A program made the position numbers and the translations under genes. From the NCBI RefSeq assembly GCF_000161835.1, contig NZ_GG697169.2:1234418-1298417 (forward strand): a stretch of DNA of 64,000 nucleotides, given 5' to 3'. Below the pieces are notes generated by a model, which saw only the letters and a program-made list of their open reading frames with translations, was not told the origin of the DNA and made no database searches. The DNA is from Thalassobium sp. R2A62 (GTDB taxonomy: Bacteria > Pseudomonadota > Alphaproteobacteria > Rhodobacterales > Rhodobacteraceae). This document shows, piece by piece, positions 46,857 through 56,111 of this stretch (position 1 is its first letter; every line of letters begins with the position of its first letter).

Positions 46857-47594
46857 CTAACCCCCGATAACCTCGGAAATTGTGGCATCTATAATGCCCA
46901 AGCAGGTGTCATCGCTGAACGAATGATCTTTGCCATCGACCAAAGTCAGCCGCATATCTGGGCCTTGCGCATGCTCTAATAGGTTCAGTGCAGTTTGCGT
47001 CGATACACTTGTATCAGCTGTTCCTTGCAAAAACCGCACCGGCATTGGCAACTCCAATGGGCTGCGCATGACAAAGCTCTCGCGCCCTTGCTCGATCAGT
47101 TTTCGGGTGATGATATAGGGTTCGCCATAATCTGATGGGATCGCGATCTGACCATCAGTCATCACCGTGTTGCGCATCTCATCGCTGAACTCGGCCCAGA
47201 ACCCATCTTCGGTAAAATCCGGCGCCGCGGCGATTGTGACCAAGCCGTGGACCCGATCGCCCAATGCACGGGTCAGCAGCAGGGATATCCAGCCTCCCAT
47301 GCTGGACCCAACCAAAATCAGCGGCCCGGTCGTGACGTTCTGAATGACGGCCTTTGCATCCTCGGCCCACTGACCAATTGTTCCATCGACAAAGGCACCG
47401 TCGCTGACGCCGTGCCCCGTATAGTCGAACCGCAAGAAACCCCGACCAGCTGCTTGGGCCTGAGCCTCGAGATGCGTGGCCTTGCTGCCTTCCATATCCG
47501 ACTTGAAACCGCACAAGAACACCACAGTCGGTTTTGCCCCCGCTGAATGGTGATAGGCGATGCGCCCGTTCGGGCCATCAAAAAACTGGGTCAT
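46857..47594 (-). CDS. alpha/beta-fold serine hydrolase
   Basis: The 245-residue protein has the nucleophile elbow GSSMGG in ILVGSSMGGWISLLL, HSAGAKPTVVFLCGFKSDM near the N-terminus with the oxyanion-hole region, and the C-terminal catalytic His in DGKDHSFSDD. It resembles the esterase/thioesterase group that includes ABHD10-like enzymes. It is 102 bases upstream of the symporter gene and may be transcribed with it or independently. Confidence 0.87.
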   Translation of the reverse strand: MTQFFDGPNGRIAYHHSAGAKPTVVFLCGFKSDMEGSKATHLEAQAQAAGRGFLRFDYTGHGVSDGAFVDGTIGQWAEDAKAVIQNVTTGPLILVGSSMGGWISLLLTRALGDRVHGLVTIAAAPDFTEDGFWAEFSDEMRNTVMTDGQIAIPSDYGEPYIITRKLIEQGRESFVMRSPLELPMPVRFLQGTADTSVSTQTALNLLEHAQGPDMRLTLVDGKDHSFSDDTCLGIIDATISEVIGG

Positions 47595-47832
47595 GGTTCA
47601 TCCTCGTCGATACTGAATGGGCTTGTTGCACCTAAAAGCGACAATGCCCAAAAAACAACCAAAACCAACTGGCCCAAAGCGGCACCCCTCTTCAAAATGA
47701 TCAAACCACCAAATGGTTGATGTCTTAGTGGTGTCTCACGCTTGACACATGCCGTCCCAGCCGCCAAAACCGCTTCCGAACATCACCCGCAACCGGGCGT
47801 TTTGTAGACGCCAAACCGACGAGGAGCCCATG

Positions 47833-49779
47833 ATGGCCCAAATCTCCCTTACCTTTCCCGATAATAGTGTCCGCCAATACGATGCAGGTGTAACTCCCGC
47901 TGACGTTGCCGCCGATATTTCCAATAGCCTGCGCAAAAAGGCGATCTCGGCCCATGTCGATGGCGCCCATTGGGATATGCAGTGGCCGATTACCACTGAT
48001 GCAAATATCGCTATCAACACCATGAAGGACGAAGGTCCGGCAAACGAGCTTGTCCGCCACGATCTGGCGCACATCATGGCGCGTGCCGTCCAAGAGATTT
48101 GGCCAGATGTCCAAGTCACCATCGGCCCAGTGATCAAAGATGGCTGGTACTATGACTTTGACCGCGCCGAGCCGTTCACCCCAGAAGACCTTGGGTTGAT
48201 CGAAAAGAAGATGAAAGAGATCATCAACTTGCGCGATGAGGTTCGGACAGAAGTCTGGGATCGCGCGCGTGCGGTCAAGCACTACGAGGACGCAGGTGAG
48301 CCATATAAAGTCGAGCTGATCGACGCGATCCCCGGGGATGAACCACTGCGCATGTACTGGCACGGCGATTGGCAGGATTTGTGCCGCGGTCCGCATTTGC
48401 AAAACACGGGCCAAGTCCCCGCCGATGCGTTCAAGTTGATGTCCGTCGCAGGTGCCTATTGGCGCGGCGACAGCGACCGCGCGATGCTGCAACGTATTTA
48501 CGGCGTGGCGTTCACCAACAAAGAAGGTCTGAAAAAGCACCTTCATATGTTGGAAGAGGCAGCCAAACGCGACCACCGCAAGCTGGGCCGCGAAATGGAC
48601 CTGTTCCATATGCAAGAAGAAGCCCCCGGTCAGGTGTTTTGGCACCCAAACGGCTGGACCGTCTACACCGAACTGCAAGACTACATGCGCCGCAAGCAGC
48701 GCGCAGGTGGTTATGTCGAGGTAAACACCCCCCAAGTTGTCGACCGCAAACTATGGGAAGCGTCGGGTCACTGGGAAAAGTACCAAGAGAACATGTTCAT
48801 CGTTGAAGTTGACGAAGAGCATGCCCGTGAAAAGGCCGTCAACGCGCTCAAGCCGATGAACTGCCCCTGCCACGTGCAGATTTTCAATCAAGGTCTGAAA
48901 TCCTACCGCGACCTGCCCCTGCGCATGGCCGAGTTCGGATCATGCAACCGGTACGAGCCGTCTGGCGCGTTGCACGGGATCATGCGGGTGCGTGGATTTA
49001 CACAAGACGATGGTCACATCTTCTGCCGCGAAGATCAGGTCCAGGAAGAAACCGCCGTCTATATCGAGTTTCTGTCCACAATCTACAAAGACCTCGGGTT
49101 CGAGAAATTCCGCGTAAAATACTCTGATCGCCCAGACACGCGCGCTGGATCAGACGAAGTCTGGGACAAAGCCGAGCAAGCGTTGCTCACCGCGACCCGC
49201 AATGCAGGCATTGAACCGGAAATGAATCCAGGCGAAGGCGCGTTCTACGGCCCCAAGCTTGAGTTTGTTCTGACCGATGCGATTGGACGCGACTGGCAGT
49301 GCGGCACACACCAAGTGGACTTTGTTCTGCCTGAACGTTTGGATGCGACCTATATCGGGACCGATGGTGGCAAGCACCGTCCCGTTATGTTGCACCGTGC
49401 AACACTTGGGTCGTTCGAGCGGTTCATCGGCATTCTAATCGAAGAGCACGCCGGCAAGCTGCCATTCTGGCTCGCGCCACGTCAGGTTGTCGTGACAACG
49501 ATCGTTTCGGACGCTGATGACTTTGCAGCCGAGATTGTGGAAACACTGCGATCCAAAGGTGTGCGTGCCGAAGCCGACACGCGCAACGAAAAGATCAACT
49601 ACAAAGTTCGCGAACATTCGCTTGCCAAAGTGCCAGTCATTCTGGCGATCGGTCAACGCGAAGTCGACGAGCGGACAGTGAGCGTACGGCGTCTGGGCGA
49701 AAAGCAGTCCAAGGTCATCGCGTTTGATGAGGTCGCGCCACAACTGGCGATCGAGGCAACGCCCCCCGACCTTTTGTAA
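47833..49779 (+). CDS. thrS: threonyl-tRNA synthetase
   Basis: ThrRS charges tRNA-Thr. The 648-residue protein has the TGS domain ([20 protein letters not shown]), the editing domain ([18 protein letters not shown] with the HxxxH pattern and the later Cys/His), class II motifs 2 and 3 ([33 protein letters not shown]) and the anticodon-binding domain. Zn ligand Cys lies in [13 protein letters not shown] 47833 (MAQISLTF) or the adjacent ATG 47830 follows a GAGGAG site; the frame is open upstream without family sequence. Confidence 0.96.
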   Translation: MAQISLTFPDNSVRQYDAGVTPADVAADISNSLRKKAISAHVDGAHWDMQWPITTDANIAINTMKDEGPANELVRHDLAHIMARAVQEIWPDVQVTIGPVIKDGWYYDFDRAEPFTPEDLGLIEKKMKEIINLRDEVRTEVWDRARAVKHYEDAGEPYKVELIDAIPGDEPLRMYWHGDWQDLCRGPHLQNTGQVPADAFKLMSVAGAYWRGDSDRAMLQRIYGVAFTNKEGLKKHLHMLEEAAKRDHRKLGREMDLFHMQEEAPGQVFWHPNGWTVYTELQDYMRRKQRAGGYVEVNTPQVVDRKLWEASGHWEKYQENMFIVEVDEEHAREKAVNALKPMNCPCHVQIFNQGLKSYRDLPLRMAEFGSCNRYEPSGALHGIMRVRGFTQDDGHIFCREDQVQEETAVYIEFLSTIYKDLGFEKFRVKYSDRPDTRAGSDEVWDKAEQALLTATRNAGIEPEMNPGEGAFYGPKLEFVLTDAIGRDWQCGTHQVDFVLPERLDATYIGTDGGKHRPVMLHRATLGSFERFIGILIEEHAGKLPFWLAPRQVVVTTIVSDADDFAAEIVETLRSKGVRAEADTRNEKINYKVREHSLAKVPVILAIGQREVDERTVSVRRLGEKQSKVIAFDEVAPQLAIEATPPDLL

Positions 49780-49810
49780 CATCGCGAATTGTGCAGTCGC
49801 AGAATGTTTC

Positions 49811-49849
49811 AAACCCGCGCCTGAATAGGTGCGGGTTTGTTGGTTTTTG
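49811..49849 (+). terminator. intrinsic terminator of thrS
   Basis: A 12-base stem with one G-U pair (49811-49822 with 49827-49838, four-base loop GAAT) is followed by a T-rich run (GTTGGTTTTTG). It lies 32 bases after the thrS stop and separates thrS from the buf operon. Confidence 0.85.
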
Positions 49850-50033
49850 TGTCACTGACTGAAATAACTGCCCCAAATCTATGGTTTTTGCACTCAGATT
49901 CCCTGACGTGCTATAACGCACCCGTGATGCACGGGCCTGTGAATGGTCTCATTGAATCGTTTTGGTTTAGGGTTTGGTTGTCCCCGCTGATGGCGGACGT
50001 AACAATCACATGACCTAAGTAAGGAACATACTC

Positions 50034-50333
50034 ATGTCCAACACTGTAAAACTGCTTTCCGTTGCTGGCGCTGTAGCTGCCGCTGTTGCATCCACTACTG
50101 GCGTTCAGGCTCAGTCGAATGAAAAGTGCTTCGGCATTTCCCTCGCTGGCGAAAACGGCTGTGCAGCTGGCCCAGGTACATCCTGTGCAGGCACATCCAC
50201 TGTTGACTATCAGGGCAACGCATGGACACTCGTTCCAGCTGGCACATGTGAAGACGTAGACGTACCTGCAATGGCAGACGGCTCGGCACGTATGGGCTCG
50301 CTCGAAGCTATGGACCGTGACCTGCCAGCATAA
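50034..50333 (+). CDS. bufA: bufferin precursor peptide (DUF2282, BufA1-like)
   Basis: The 99-residue product has a signal peptide (cleavage after VQA, near residue 26) and a mature part with four Cys (32, 43, 51, 72) in the DUF2282 arrangement [21 protein letters not shown] and VPAGTCEDV. This is the layout of bufferins, peptides whose Cys residues are modified by an MNIO enzyme and which bind copper in the periplasm. The next genes are the matching maturase, partner and DoxX genes. AAGGA precedes the ATG. The acidic tail after residue 72 is longer than in many relatives. Confidence 0.9.
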   Translation: MSNTVKLLSVAGAVAAAVASTTGVQAQSNEKCFGISLAGENGCAAGPGTSCAGTSTVDYQGNAWTLVPAGTCEDVDVPAMADGSARMGSLEAMDRDLPA

Positions 50334-50392
50334 GCTATTCGCGCCCTGCCTTGATGGGCGGGGCGCACCCCAACGACCCGAAGGACACAATC

Positions 50393-51250
50393 ATGCTGGA
50401 CGCCGCGCATAACTTTGACGCTCTGCCGCCCCGCCCCGGTGTCGGATATAAGCCCCAACATTTCAGCGACATTCTCGCCGATGCCGGCCCCGTCGGATGG
50501 CTCGAGATCCATGCTGAAAACTATATGGGCAGTGGCGGGCGACCGCTCGCGCAGCTTGCCCATCTTGCACATCAATTCCCCATGTCAGTCCACGGCGTAG
50601 GTCTTAGTATCGGCGGCGAGGGCGACTTGGACGCAGACCACCTCGCACGGCTAAAACACCTATGCGATTGGTTGAACCCAGCCAGCTTTTCCGAGCACCT
50701 CGCATGGTCGACACATGACTCCCATTTTCTAAACGATCTGTTGCCGCTGCCCTATACCGAGGCCACGCTGACCCGTGTCGCAAACCACATTGATCAGGTC
50801 CAAGAGGTCGTCGGTCGGCAAATGCTGCTAGAAAACCCGTCGAGCTATCTGGCCTTTGCCGAAAGCACGATGAGCGAGACTGATTTCCTAGCCGCTGTGG
50901 TCAAACGCACGGGCTGCGGTCTGCTGCTTGATGTGAACAACGTGTTTGTCAGTGCGACAAACCTCAAAACAGATACGCGCAGTTATATTGATGCCTTTCC
51001 TCTCGACCATGTCGGCGAAATCCATCTTGGCGGGCATGACGAAGACGAAGACGAGCACGGCGCACCCCTGTTGATTGACAGCCACGGTGCCGAAGTCGTT
51101 GATCCGGTCTGGGCTCTGCTTGACTATACCCTCGACCGGTCAGGGCCACGTCCATTGCTAGTTGAATGGGACACAGACGTCCCTGAATGGCCGGTACTGC
51201 GGGATGAGACCAAACGCGCAGACACAGCGCTGGCACGAATTGCTGCGTAA
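50393..51250 (+). CDS. bufB: MNIO (DUF692) bufferin-modifying oxidase
   Basis: The 285-residue TIM-barrel protein belongs to the multinuclear non-heme iron oxidase family (DUF692): [61 protein letters not shown] and EIHLGGH carry the His, Glu, Asp and Asn metal ligands. MNIOs convert Cys in RiPP precursors to heterocyclic forms. Here the substrate is the adjacent DUF2282 peptide. ATG 50393 follows AAGGA; the upstream in-frame ATG is not family-like. Stop and next ATG overlap. Confidence 0.92.
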   Translation: MLDAAHNFDALPPRPGVGYKPQHFSDILADAGPVGWLEIHAENYMGSGGRPLAQLAHLAHQFPMSVHGVGLSIGGEGDLDADHLARLKHLCDWLNPASFSEHLAWSTHDSHFLNDLLPLPYTEATLTRVANHIDQVQEVVGRQMLLENPSSYLAFAESTMSETDFLAAVVKRTGCGLLLDVNNVFVSATNLKTDTRSYIDAFPLDHVGEIHLGGHDEDEDEHGAPLLIDSHGAEVVDPVWALLDYTLDRSGPRPLLVEWDTDVPEWPVLRDETKRADTALARIAA

Positions 51251-51987
51251 TGTCTGTCTCGCAAACACAGTTTACCGCGGCAGTCCTCAATCCCGAGCTC
51301 AAGACCCCCGAAGGTCTCGTCAATCCTGATGGTATTCCCGCGGGCAAGCGATTTGACGTCTACCGCAACAACGTCGCGGTCAGTTTATCCGACGCCCTAG
51401 AAGCTGCATTTCCCGCAGTTCGATCCTTGGTCGGCGCCGAGTTCTTTCGCGCAATGTCAGGTGTTTTCTTGCGGCAGCATCCACCGACATGCCCAATGAT
51501 GATGTTTTATGGTACGGACATGCCTGCCTTTCTCACGGGTTTCCCGCCAGTAGCAACCCTGCCCTATTTGCCAGACGTCGCAACGCTAGAATTGGCGCAA
51601 CGCACCACCTATCACGGCGCGGACAGCGTCCCGATTGATGCCACAAAGCTGGAACAGATCGCACCCGATCAACTAGGAAACACGCGATTTACGCTCGCGC
51701 CCACGCTTCAAATCGTGCCGTCTGAATGGCCGCTTTTTGACATCTATCTCAAGGCGACCCAGCCCAATGCCCCAGCCGGTGCGCAACTGCCGCAGTCCGT
51801 GTTGGTGGTGCGTCCTGAATTCGATCCTGTGCTACACCCGTTGTCCGGACAACAAACCCGTTTCATCACCCACCTCAAGCTGGGCGATACTCTCGAAGCA
51901 GCCCTAGCCGCAGCGGGCGATGATTTCGATCTCACCCCGACCTTGGGGCTGCTACTCTCGCAAAACGTTATTACTGACCTGACCTGA
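51250..51987 (+). CDS. bufC: DUF2063 bufferin partner protein
   Basis: The 245-residue protein has the N-terminal DUF2063 domain (residues ~7-95, with FDVYRNNVAVSLSDALEAAFP and GAEFFRAMSGVFLRQHPP) and a less conserved C-terminal part. The domain is the constant partner of DUF692 in bufferin operons and is thought to recruit the precursor. Its old annotation as DNA-binding has little support. It overlaps bufB by one base (TAATG) and precedes the DoxX gene by ten bases. Confidence 0.9.
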   Translation: MSVSQTQFTAAVLNPELKTPEGLVNPDGIPAGKRFDVYRNNVAVSLSDALEAAFPAVRSLVGAEFFRAMSGVFLRQHPPTCPMMMFYGTDMPAFLTGFPPVATLPYLPDVATLELAQRTTYHGADSVPIDATKLEQIAPDQLGNTRFTLAPTLQIVPSEWPLFDIYLKATQPNAPAGAQLPQSVLVVRPEFDPVLHPLSGQQTRFITHLKLGDTLEAALAAAGDDFDLTPTLGLLLSQNVITDLT

Positions 51988-51997
51988 AAGGCCCAAC

Positions 51998-52525
51998 ATG
52001 ACTGCCCTTATTCAACTTCACGACCGCTTCTTTGCATGGGTCCAGGGCAAGACACATATCATCTTGCCGACTTTGGCCCGTTTGATCTTTGCTGGCGTTC
52101 TGTTCCGCTACTTTTGGAACTCTGCGCTGACCAAGCTCAACGGCCTCTTTAGCCCGTCCTTGAACGCGTATGCCCAAATTTTCCCAAAAGCGATGGAAGC
52201 GTCCGGCTATGACCCCAGCGCTCTGTCCGGCCTTCAAACTCTGATCGTTCTGCTCGGAACTTACGCCGAATTTGTGTTGCCAGTCCTGATCGTTCTGGGC
52301 CTGTTCACACGCCTCGCCGCCGCTGGCATGATCGTTTTTGTGATTGTTCAATCGCTCACAGACGTGATCGGCCATGGGGCGGGTGCTGGCGCATGGTTTG
52401 ATGGCGACGCAGTCTCTTTGATCCTAGACCAACGTGCATTCTGGGTCTTTGCCCTGATCGTATTGGTGATCCGCGGTGCTGGGCCATTCTCGCTCGACGC
52501 TGTTCTGGGCCGCAACAAAGCCTAA
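51998..52525 (+). CDS. bufD: DoxX-family membrane protein of the buf operon
   Basis: The 175-residue protein has four membrane helices in the DoxX arrangement (LARLIFAGVLFRYFWNSALT with the Arg/Trp motif, then LIVLLGTYAEFVLPVLIVLG, followed by further helices). DoxX proteins occur in many bufferin operons, where a quinone-linked or membrane-anchoring role is suspected but unproven. It is the last gene of the four-gene operon and ends 16 bases before a hairpin. Confidence 0.88.
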   Translation: MTALIQLHDRFFAWVQGKTHIILPTLARLIFAGVLFRYFWNSALTKLNGLFSPSLNAYAQIFPKAMEASGYDPSALSGLQTLIVLLGTYAEFVLPVLIVLGLFTRLAAAGMIVFVIVQSLTDVIGHGAGAGAWFDGDAVSLILDQRAFWVFALIVLVIRGAGPFSLDAVLGRNKA

Positions 52526-52541
52526 ACAAAGCCTAAACAAA

Positions 52542-52577
52542 AAACGCCCTGCACGACGGTTTGTCGGCAGGGCGTTT
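52542..52577. terminator. terminator after the buf operon
   Basis: An 11-base stem (52542-52552 with 52567-52577) encloses a second stem (CGAC/GTCG). T-runs are short to the right (TTT) and better for minus transcripts (TTTTGTTTAG). It separates the buf operon from the convergent membrane-protein gene. Confidence 0.75.
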
Positions 52578-52598
52578 CCCAAAATTCCGGATTATGAC

Positions 52599-52988
52599 TT
52601 AGTCGCCGTCGCGCCGAGAATTAAAATGTGCGTCCTCGACATCGGGCTGACCCGCGGCAATCGCTAGAACACCGCCCAAACCAGCCATGCCAATTGGGAA
52701 CATCGTCGCCCAATTGAAACCAAACGCCACGAACATTCCCAATGCCGACAGGATCAACAGTATCCCCGCCCAAAGCGCGCGTGTCCGCGCAATCGCCCCA
52801 CCCGCAATCGCAAAGAGCGGCGATATAAAGGAAACAGCGGTCACAAGACCCAAGTTATCCCATTGCTCGAACATGCCTGGCACTTCGCCGAACCGTTCGA
52901 CCAAAGTCGAATAGCCCACGGAAAACATTCCGATAAAAATGCCGATAACACCGGCGATCAATCCTAAACTTCCTGCGGCACCGCGCAT
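52599..52988 (-). CDS. four-helix membrane protein, function unknown
   Basis: The 129-residue protein has four predicted membrane helices (LGLIAGVIGIFIGMFSVGY, then LVTAVSFISPLFAIAGGAIA, ALWAGILLILSALGMFVAF and FPIGMAGLGGVLAIAAG) and a polar tail (DVEDAHFNSRRDGD). I do not recognise a specific family. It starts two bases after the ArsC-like stop, so it is probably in that operon. Confidence 0.75.
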   Translation of the reverse strand: MRGAAGSLGLIAGVIGIFIGMFSVGYSTLVERFGEVPGMFEQWDNLGLVTAVSFISPLFAIAGGAIARTRALWAGILLILSALGMFVAFGFNWATMFPIGMAGLGGVLAIAAGQPDVEDAHFNSRRDGD

Positions 52989-52990
52989 AC

Positions 52991-53314
52991 TTAGCCCTCC
53001 AAAACCGTTTTTTGGACATCGGCAGTCCAGCCGACTGTCCAGACCCCGTCACGTTCGATCAGCGGTCTCTTAATCAATGTCGGGTGTTCTGCCAACAATT
53101 CCAAGGGGTCTCGATCACGTGCGGCCTCATCCAGTCCACGCCATGTCGTTGAACGGGTGTTCATCAACGCCGCGCCTAGTTGCCCATGGGCCGCGGCCAA
53201 ATCCGTTGGATTCACCCCATCAGCACGGACGTCAAACGCATCAAAACTCTGACCGTCCAGAGCTTTGAGCGCCTTCTTGCACGTGTCGCATGTCTTTAGT
53301 CCAAAAAACCGCAT
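52991..53314 (-). CDS. ArsC/Spx-like thioredoxin-fold reductase
   Basis: The 107-residue protein has the ArsC-family N-terminus (FFGLKTCDTCKKALKAL), with Cys in a C-x2-C pair, and the C-terminal block EHPTLIKRPLIERDGVWTVGW. The ArsC-type family covers arsenate reductases and Spx/YffB-like proteins. No arsenic genes (arsR, acr3) are adjacent, so a YffB-type glutathione-dependent role is more likely. Confidence 0.88.
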   Translation of the reverse strand: MRFFGLKTCDTCKKALKALDGQSFDAFDVRADGVNPTDLAAAHGQLGAALMNTRSTTWRGLDEAARDRDPLELLAEHPTLIKRPLIERDGVWTVGWTADVQKTVLEG

Positions 53315-53455
53315 CAGTTGCCTCCTATTTGGGCAGGGGCTATCACGTTCCCGCAGATGAGCACCAGTTTTGCTTGATTTTTACAAAAACGTGCTAATGT
53401 TATCTCACTTGCCTTCGACAGACCGCCTCGCTGGCGCCGAACGATTGGCACCACC

Positions 53456-53469
53456 GCCGTACGTACGGC
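53456..53469. promoter_or_regulatory. 14-bp palindrome in the cold-shock leader
   Basis: GCCGTACGTACGGC is a perfect palindrome located 21 bases upstream of the csp ATG, immediately before its AGGAGAG site. It could form a hairpin in the 5' leader that alters ribosome access with temperature, or be a dimeric protein site. Confidence 0.4.
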
Positions 53470-53490
53470 ATGAATATAGGAGAGGGCAAA

Positions 53491-53697
53491 ATGGCCTCAG
53501 GTACAGTAAAATGGTTCAACACCACCAAGGGTTTTGGCTTTATCGCACCAGATGATGGCGGCAATGATGTGTTTGTACACATCTCGGCTGTCGAGCGTTC
53601 GGGCATGACAGGTTTGGCGGATGACCAAAAAGTAGAGTTTGAACTCGAAGAAGGGCGTGATGGCCGCCAAATGGCAGGCAATCTTAAAGCCGTCTAA
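53491..53697 (+). CDS. cold-shock protein, CspA family
   Basis: The 68-residue single-domain OB-fold protein has RNP1 KGFGFI and RNP2 VFVHIS, starting MASGTVKWFN, and ends QMAGNLKAV. CspA proteins bind single-stranded RNA and melt secondary structure. ATG 53491 is preferred over 53470 for its AGGAGA site and standard N-terminus. The 5' leader contains a perfect palindrome. Confidence 0.95.
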   Translation: MASGTVKWFNTTKGFGFIAPDDGGNDVFVHISAVERSGMTGLADDQKVEFELEEGRDGRQMAGNLKAV

Positions 53698-53698
53698 T

Positions 53699-54232
53699 TC
53701 ACCGATTAAGCACCGTACCGACCGCAGATTTCAGCTCTGCGGTCAATTGGTTCAATGCTTCAACATGGGCCATTTGCTTTTTCACTGCAGCCTCGCTGCG
53801 TTGTGCGGATGGCTCTTTAAAGCTGCGCCCGTCCAACATGACTGCGACCCGCGCAAGCGACGCAGTGATCCTTTGATCCTCGGCAACCCCCACCTGATCA
53901 AAGACAATATCGCCAAGATGTAGTGTCGCATAGATTTCGGCCCGCAGCGCCCGTCTCGATGCCTTGAACACTTCTGGCGTAATCTCACTACCTGGTTGCA
54001 ACCTCAACGATGTGACCCGCGACGAAACATTGAACGCCCCCTGCGACCATGCCAGCGCTTCACGATTTGAATTCACGACTGCATTCAATCGAATTTGTTC
54101 GGAGTTTTGTTTATTCAGTCGGAAGGCGAGCACCGAGATGGTCAGTGCCGCGAGAGCCAAGATAGCCCCAGACACCAATTCGATCGCTTTTAACGGATCC
54201 GTCAGCCAAGTTTCACCCAAGACGTCGATCAT
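53699..54232 (-). CDS. single-helix membrane-anchored protein, function unknown
   Basis: The 177-residue protein has one hydrophobic segment (residues ~20-45, SGAILALAALTISVLAFRL) followed by a polar, helical C-terminal part with Arg-rich and Gln/Glu-rich stretches. No recognised domain is visible. It starts six bases after the folA stop, so it is the third gene of a thyA-folA operon. It converges with the csp gene. Confidence 0.72.
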   Translation of the reverse strand: MIDVLGETWLTDPLKAIELVSGAILALAALTISVLAFRLNKQNSEQIRLNAVVNSNREALAWSQGAFNVSSRVTSLRLQPGSEITPEVFKASRRALRAEIYATLHLGDIVFDQVGVAEDQRITASLARVAVMLDGRSFKEPSAQRSEAAVKKQMAHVEALNQLTAELKSAVGTVLNR

Positions 54233-54238
54233 TTCCGG

Positions 54239-54721
54239 CTATCCTGCGCTCACTCGGACCCATTCGTGCGCAACGCATTTCGGGTCCGCCGCCCTCAATT
54301 CAATCTCTTGAACATCTGACCATTCGGGACCGAGTTCAGGGAAAAACGCGTCTGCATCCGCAATCTCCAGATCGACCTCGGTGATCAACAACCGGTCTGC
54401 GTAACCCAGCATCTCGGAATAGATACCTGATCCACCTATTCCGTAAATCCGCATATATCCTGCGTCTTGTGCCGCTTGGATCGCCGCACCGATAGACCGA
54501 ACCGTCAGGACCCCCTTAATATCACGAGATGACACCACAATGTTCATACGACCCTTGAGCGGTTTGAACGGCAGACTATCCCATGTGTTACGCCCCATGA
54601 TGATCGCCCCACCGATGGTCTCGCGTTGAAAGAACGCGAGGTCTTCGGGTGCGTGCCACGGGATCGTGTTATCTTTGCCAATCACGCCATTGCGCGCACG
54701 GGCCACAACGAGCGAAATCAT
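54239..54721 (-). CDS. folA: dihydrofolate reductase
   Basis: DHFR regenerates tetrahydrofolate with NADPH. The 160-residue chain has [20 protein letters not shown] (substrate loop), [30 protein letters not shown] and [14 protein letters not shown]. It overlaps the thyA stop by four bases, the usual thyA-folA pair in which DHFR recycles the dihydrofolate made by ThyA. Confidence 0.96.
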   Translation of the reverse strand: MISLVVARARNGVIGKDNTIPWHAPEDLAFFQRETIGGAIIMGRNTWDSLPFKPLKGRMNIVVSSRDIKGVLTVRSIGAAIQAAQDAGYMRIYGIGGSGIYSEMLGYADRLLITEVDLEIADADAFFPELGPEWSDVQEIELRAADPKCVAHEWVRVSAG

Positions 54722-55524
54722 ACTGCCACCGGTGCACGGATTGCCGGATGAGGATCGTAACCGACCACTTCGAAATCCTCGAACTTAAAGTCAAAAATCG
54801 ACCCAACATCCCGCGTCAATCGAATGATCGGCAACGTCTTGGGCGTCCGTGACAACTGCAGTTCGACCTGCTCCATGTGGTTTGAATAGATGTGCGCATC
54901 GCCCAACGTGTGAACAAAATCGCCCACCTCGTAGCCTGTGACATGCGCCAACATCAATTGAAGCAACGCATAAGAGGCGATGTTGAACGGCACACCCAGA
55001 AACATATCAGCTGACCGCTGATAGAGTTGCAGATGCAGTTTTCCATCCAATATCCGGACCTGCCACAAGGTGTGGCACGGTGGCAGCGCCATATCAGGGA
55101 CGTCGCCAGGGTTCCACGCCGACACAATCAAACGTCGGCTATCTGGGGTCGCGCGGATCGCATCAACTAAATCGGTGATCTGATCGACACTTGCAATTCC
55201 ACCTTGCGGATCAATGCGCGGAAACTGGCGCCACTGACGACCGTAAACAGGCCCCAGATCGCCATTCTCGTCTGCCCACTCATCCCAAATCGAAACACCG
55301 TTGTCCTTGAGGTATTTGATATTTGTGTCACCAGACAGGAACCACAAAAGTTCGTGGATAATCGATCTCAGGTGCAGTTTTTTCGTTGTGACAAGAGGGA
55401 AGCCATCTGCCATCGCATAGCGCTGCTGCATGCCGAAACATGAGATTGTACCAGTGCCAGTCCGATCACTCGACCGGATGCCTGTCTCGAGAATGGTGGC
55501 CAAAGCATCGTGATATTGCTGCAT
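54718..55524 (-). CDS. thyA: thymidylate synthase
   Basis: ThyA methylates dUMP to dTMP with methylene-tetrahydrofolate. The 268-residue sequence has [36 protein letters not shown], the catalytic Cys in [11 protein letters not shown] and [20 protein letters not shown]. Both ThyA and a full DHFR are therefore present, and the ThyX pathway is not needed. Confidence 0.97.
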   Translation of the reverse strand: MQQYHDALATILETGIRSSDRTGTGTISCFGMQQRYAMADGFPLVTTKKLHLRSIIHELLWFLSGDTNIKYLKDNGVSIWDEWADENGDLGPVYGRQWRQFPRIDPQGGIASVDQITDLVDAIRATPDSRRLIVSAWNPGDVPDMALPPCHTLWQVRILDGKLHLQLYQRSADMFLGVPFNIASYALLQLMLAHVTGYEVGDFVHTLGDAHIYSNHMEQVELQLSRTPKTLPIIRLTRDVGSIFDFKFEDFEVVGYDPHPAIRAPVAV

Positions 55525-55682
55525 CTACGTATCCCTAACGTCTATAACCACAACATCTAGCCGCCTTCGTCCCCCCATCCAAGCCCGAAACGCGCAAAAC
55601 AATTCCCGAAAATACACATGACGGCTCTGGGAACTTTGGTAGGGCGTGATAGATTTGTAGGTAACATAGAAAAGGACCTGTC

Positions 55683-56111
55683 ATGACTGTAAAATATCTA
55701 CACACAATGGTGCGCGTCAAAGACCTCGAAAAATCTATGGCGTTTTTCGAACTGCTTGGCCTGAACGAAACACGCCGGATCGACGTTGAAGAAGGGCGTT
55801 TTTCCTTGGTGTTCATGGCTCCTCCGGGACAAGAAGAGTGCCCTGTCGAGCTGACTTACAATTGGGATGGCGATGATGCGCTGCCCGATGACAGCCGCCA
55901 TTTTGGACACCTCGCCTATAGCGTTGGGAACATCTACGAAGTGTGCCAACACCTGATGGACCACGGTGTGACGATCAATCGCCCACCACGCGAGGGTCGT
56001 ATGGCGTTTGTCCGCTCTCCCGACAATGTGTCCGTTGAACTGCTTCAGGATGGCGACAATTTGGAGGTTTCGGAACCTTGGGCCAGCATGGAAAACATCG
56101 GCCATTGGTGA
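55683..56111 (+). CDS. gloA: lactoylglutathione lyase (glyoxalase I)
   Basis: Glyoxalase I converts the methylglyoxal-glutathione hemithioacetal to lactoylglutathione. The 142-residue protein has the vicinal-oxygen-chelate pattern with metal ligands in YLHTMVRVKDLEKSM (His), ELTYNWDGDD (Glu), HFGHLAYSVGNIYEVC (His) and SVELLQDGD (Glu). It ends in an overlap with the first DUF1194 gene. Confidence 0.92.
   Translation: MTVKYLHTMVRVKDLEKSMAFFELLGLNETRRIDVEEGRFSLVFMAPPGQEECPVELTYNWDGDDALPDDSRHFGHLAYSVGNIYEVCQHLMDHGVTINRPPREGRMAFVRSPDNVSVELLQDGDNLEVSEPWASMENIGHW

Noticed and set aside
50393-51250. Calling the DUF692 protein a xylose isomerase-like or hypothetical enzyme
   Set aside because: Order and content (DUF2282, DUF692, DUF2063, DoxX) match bufferin operons.
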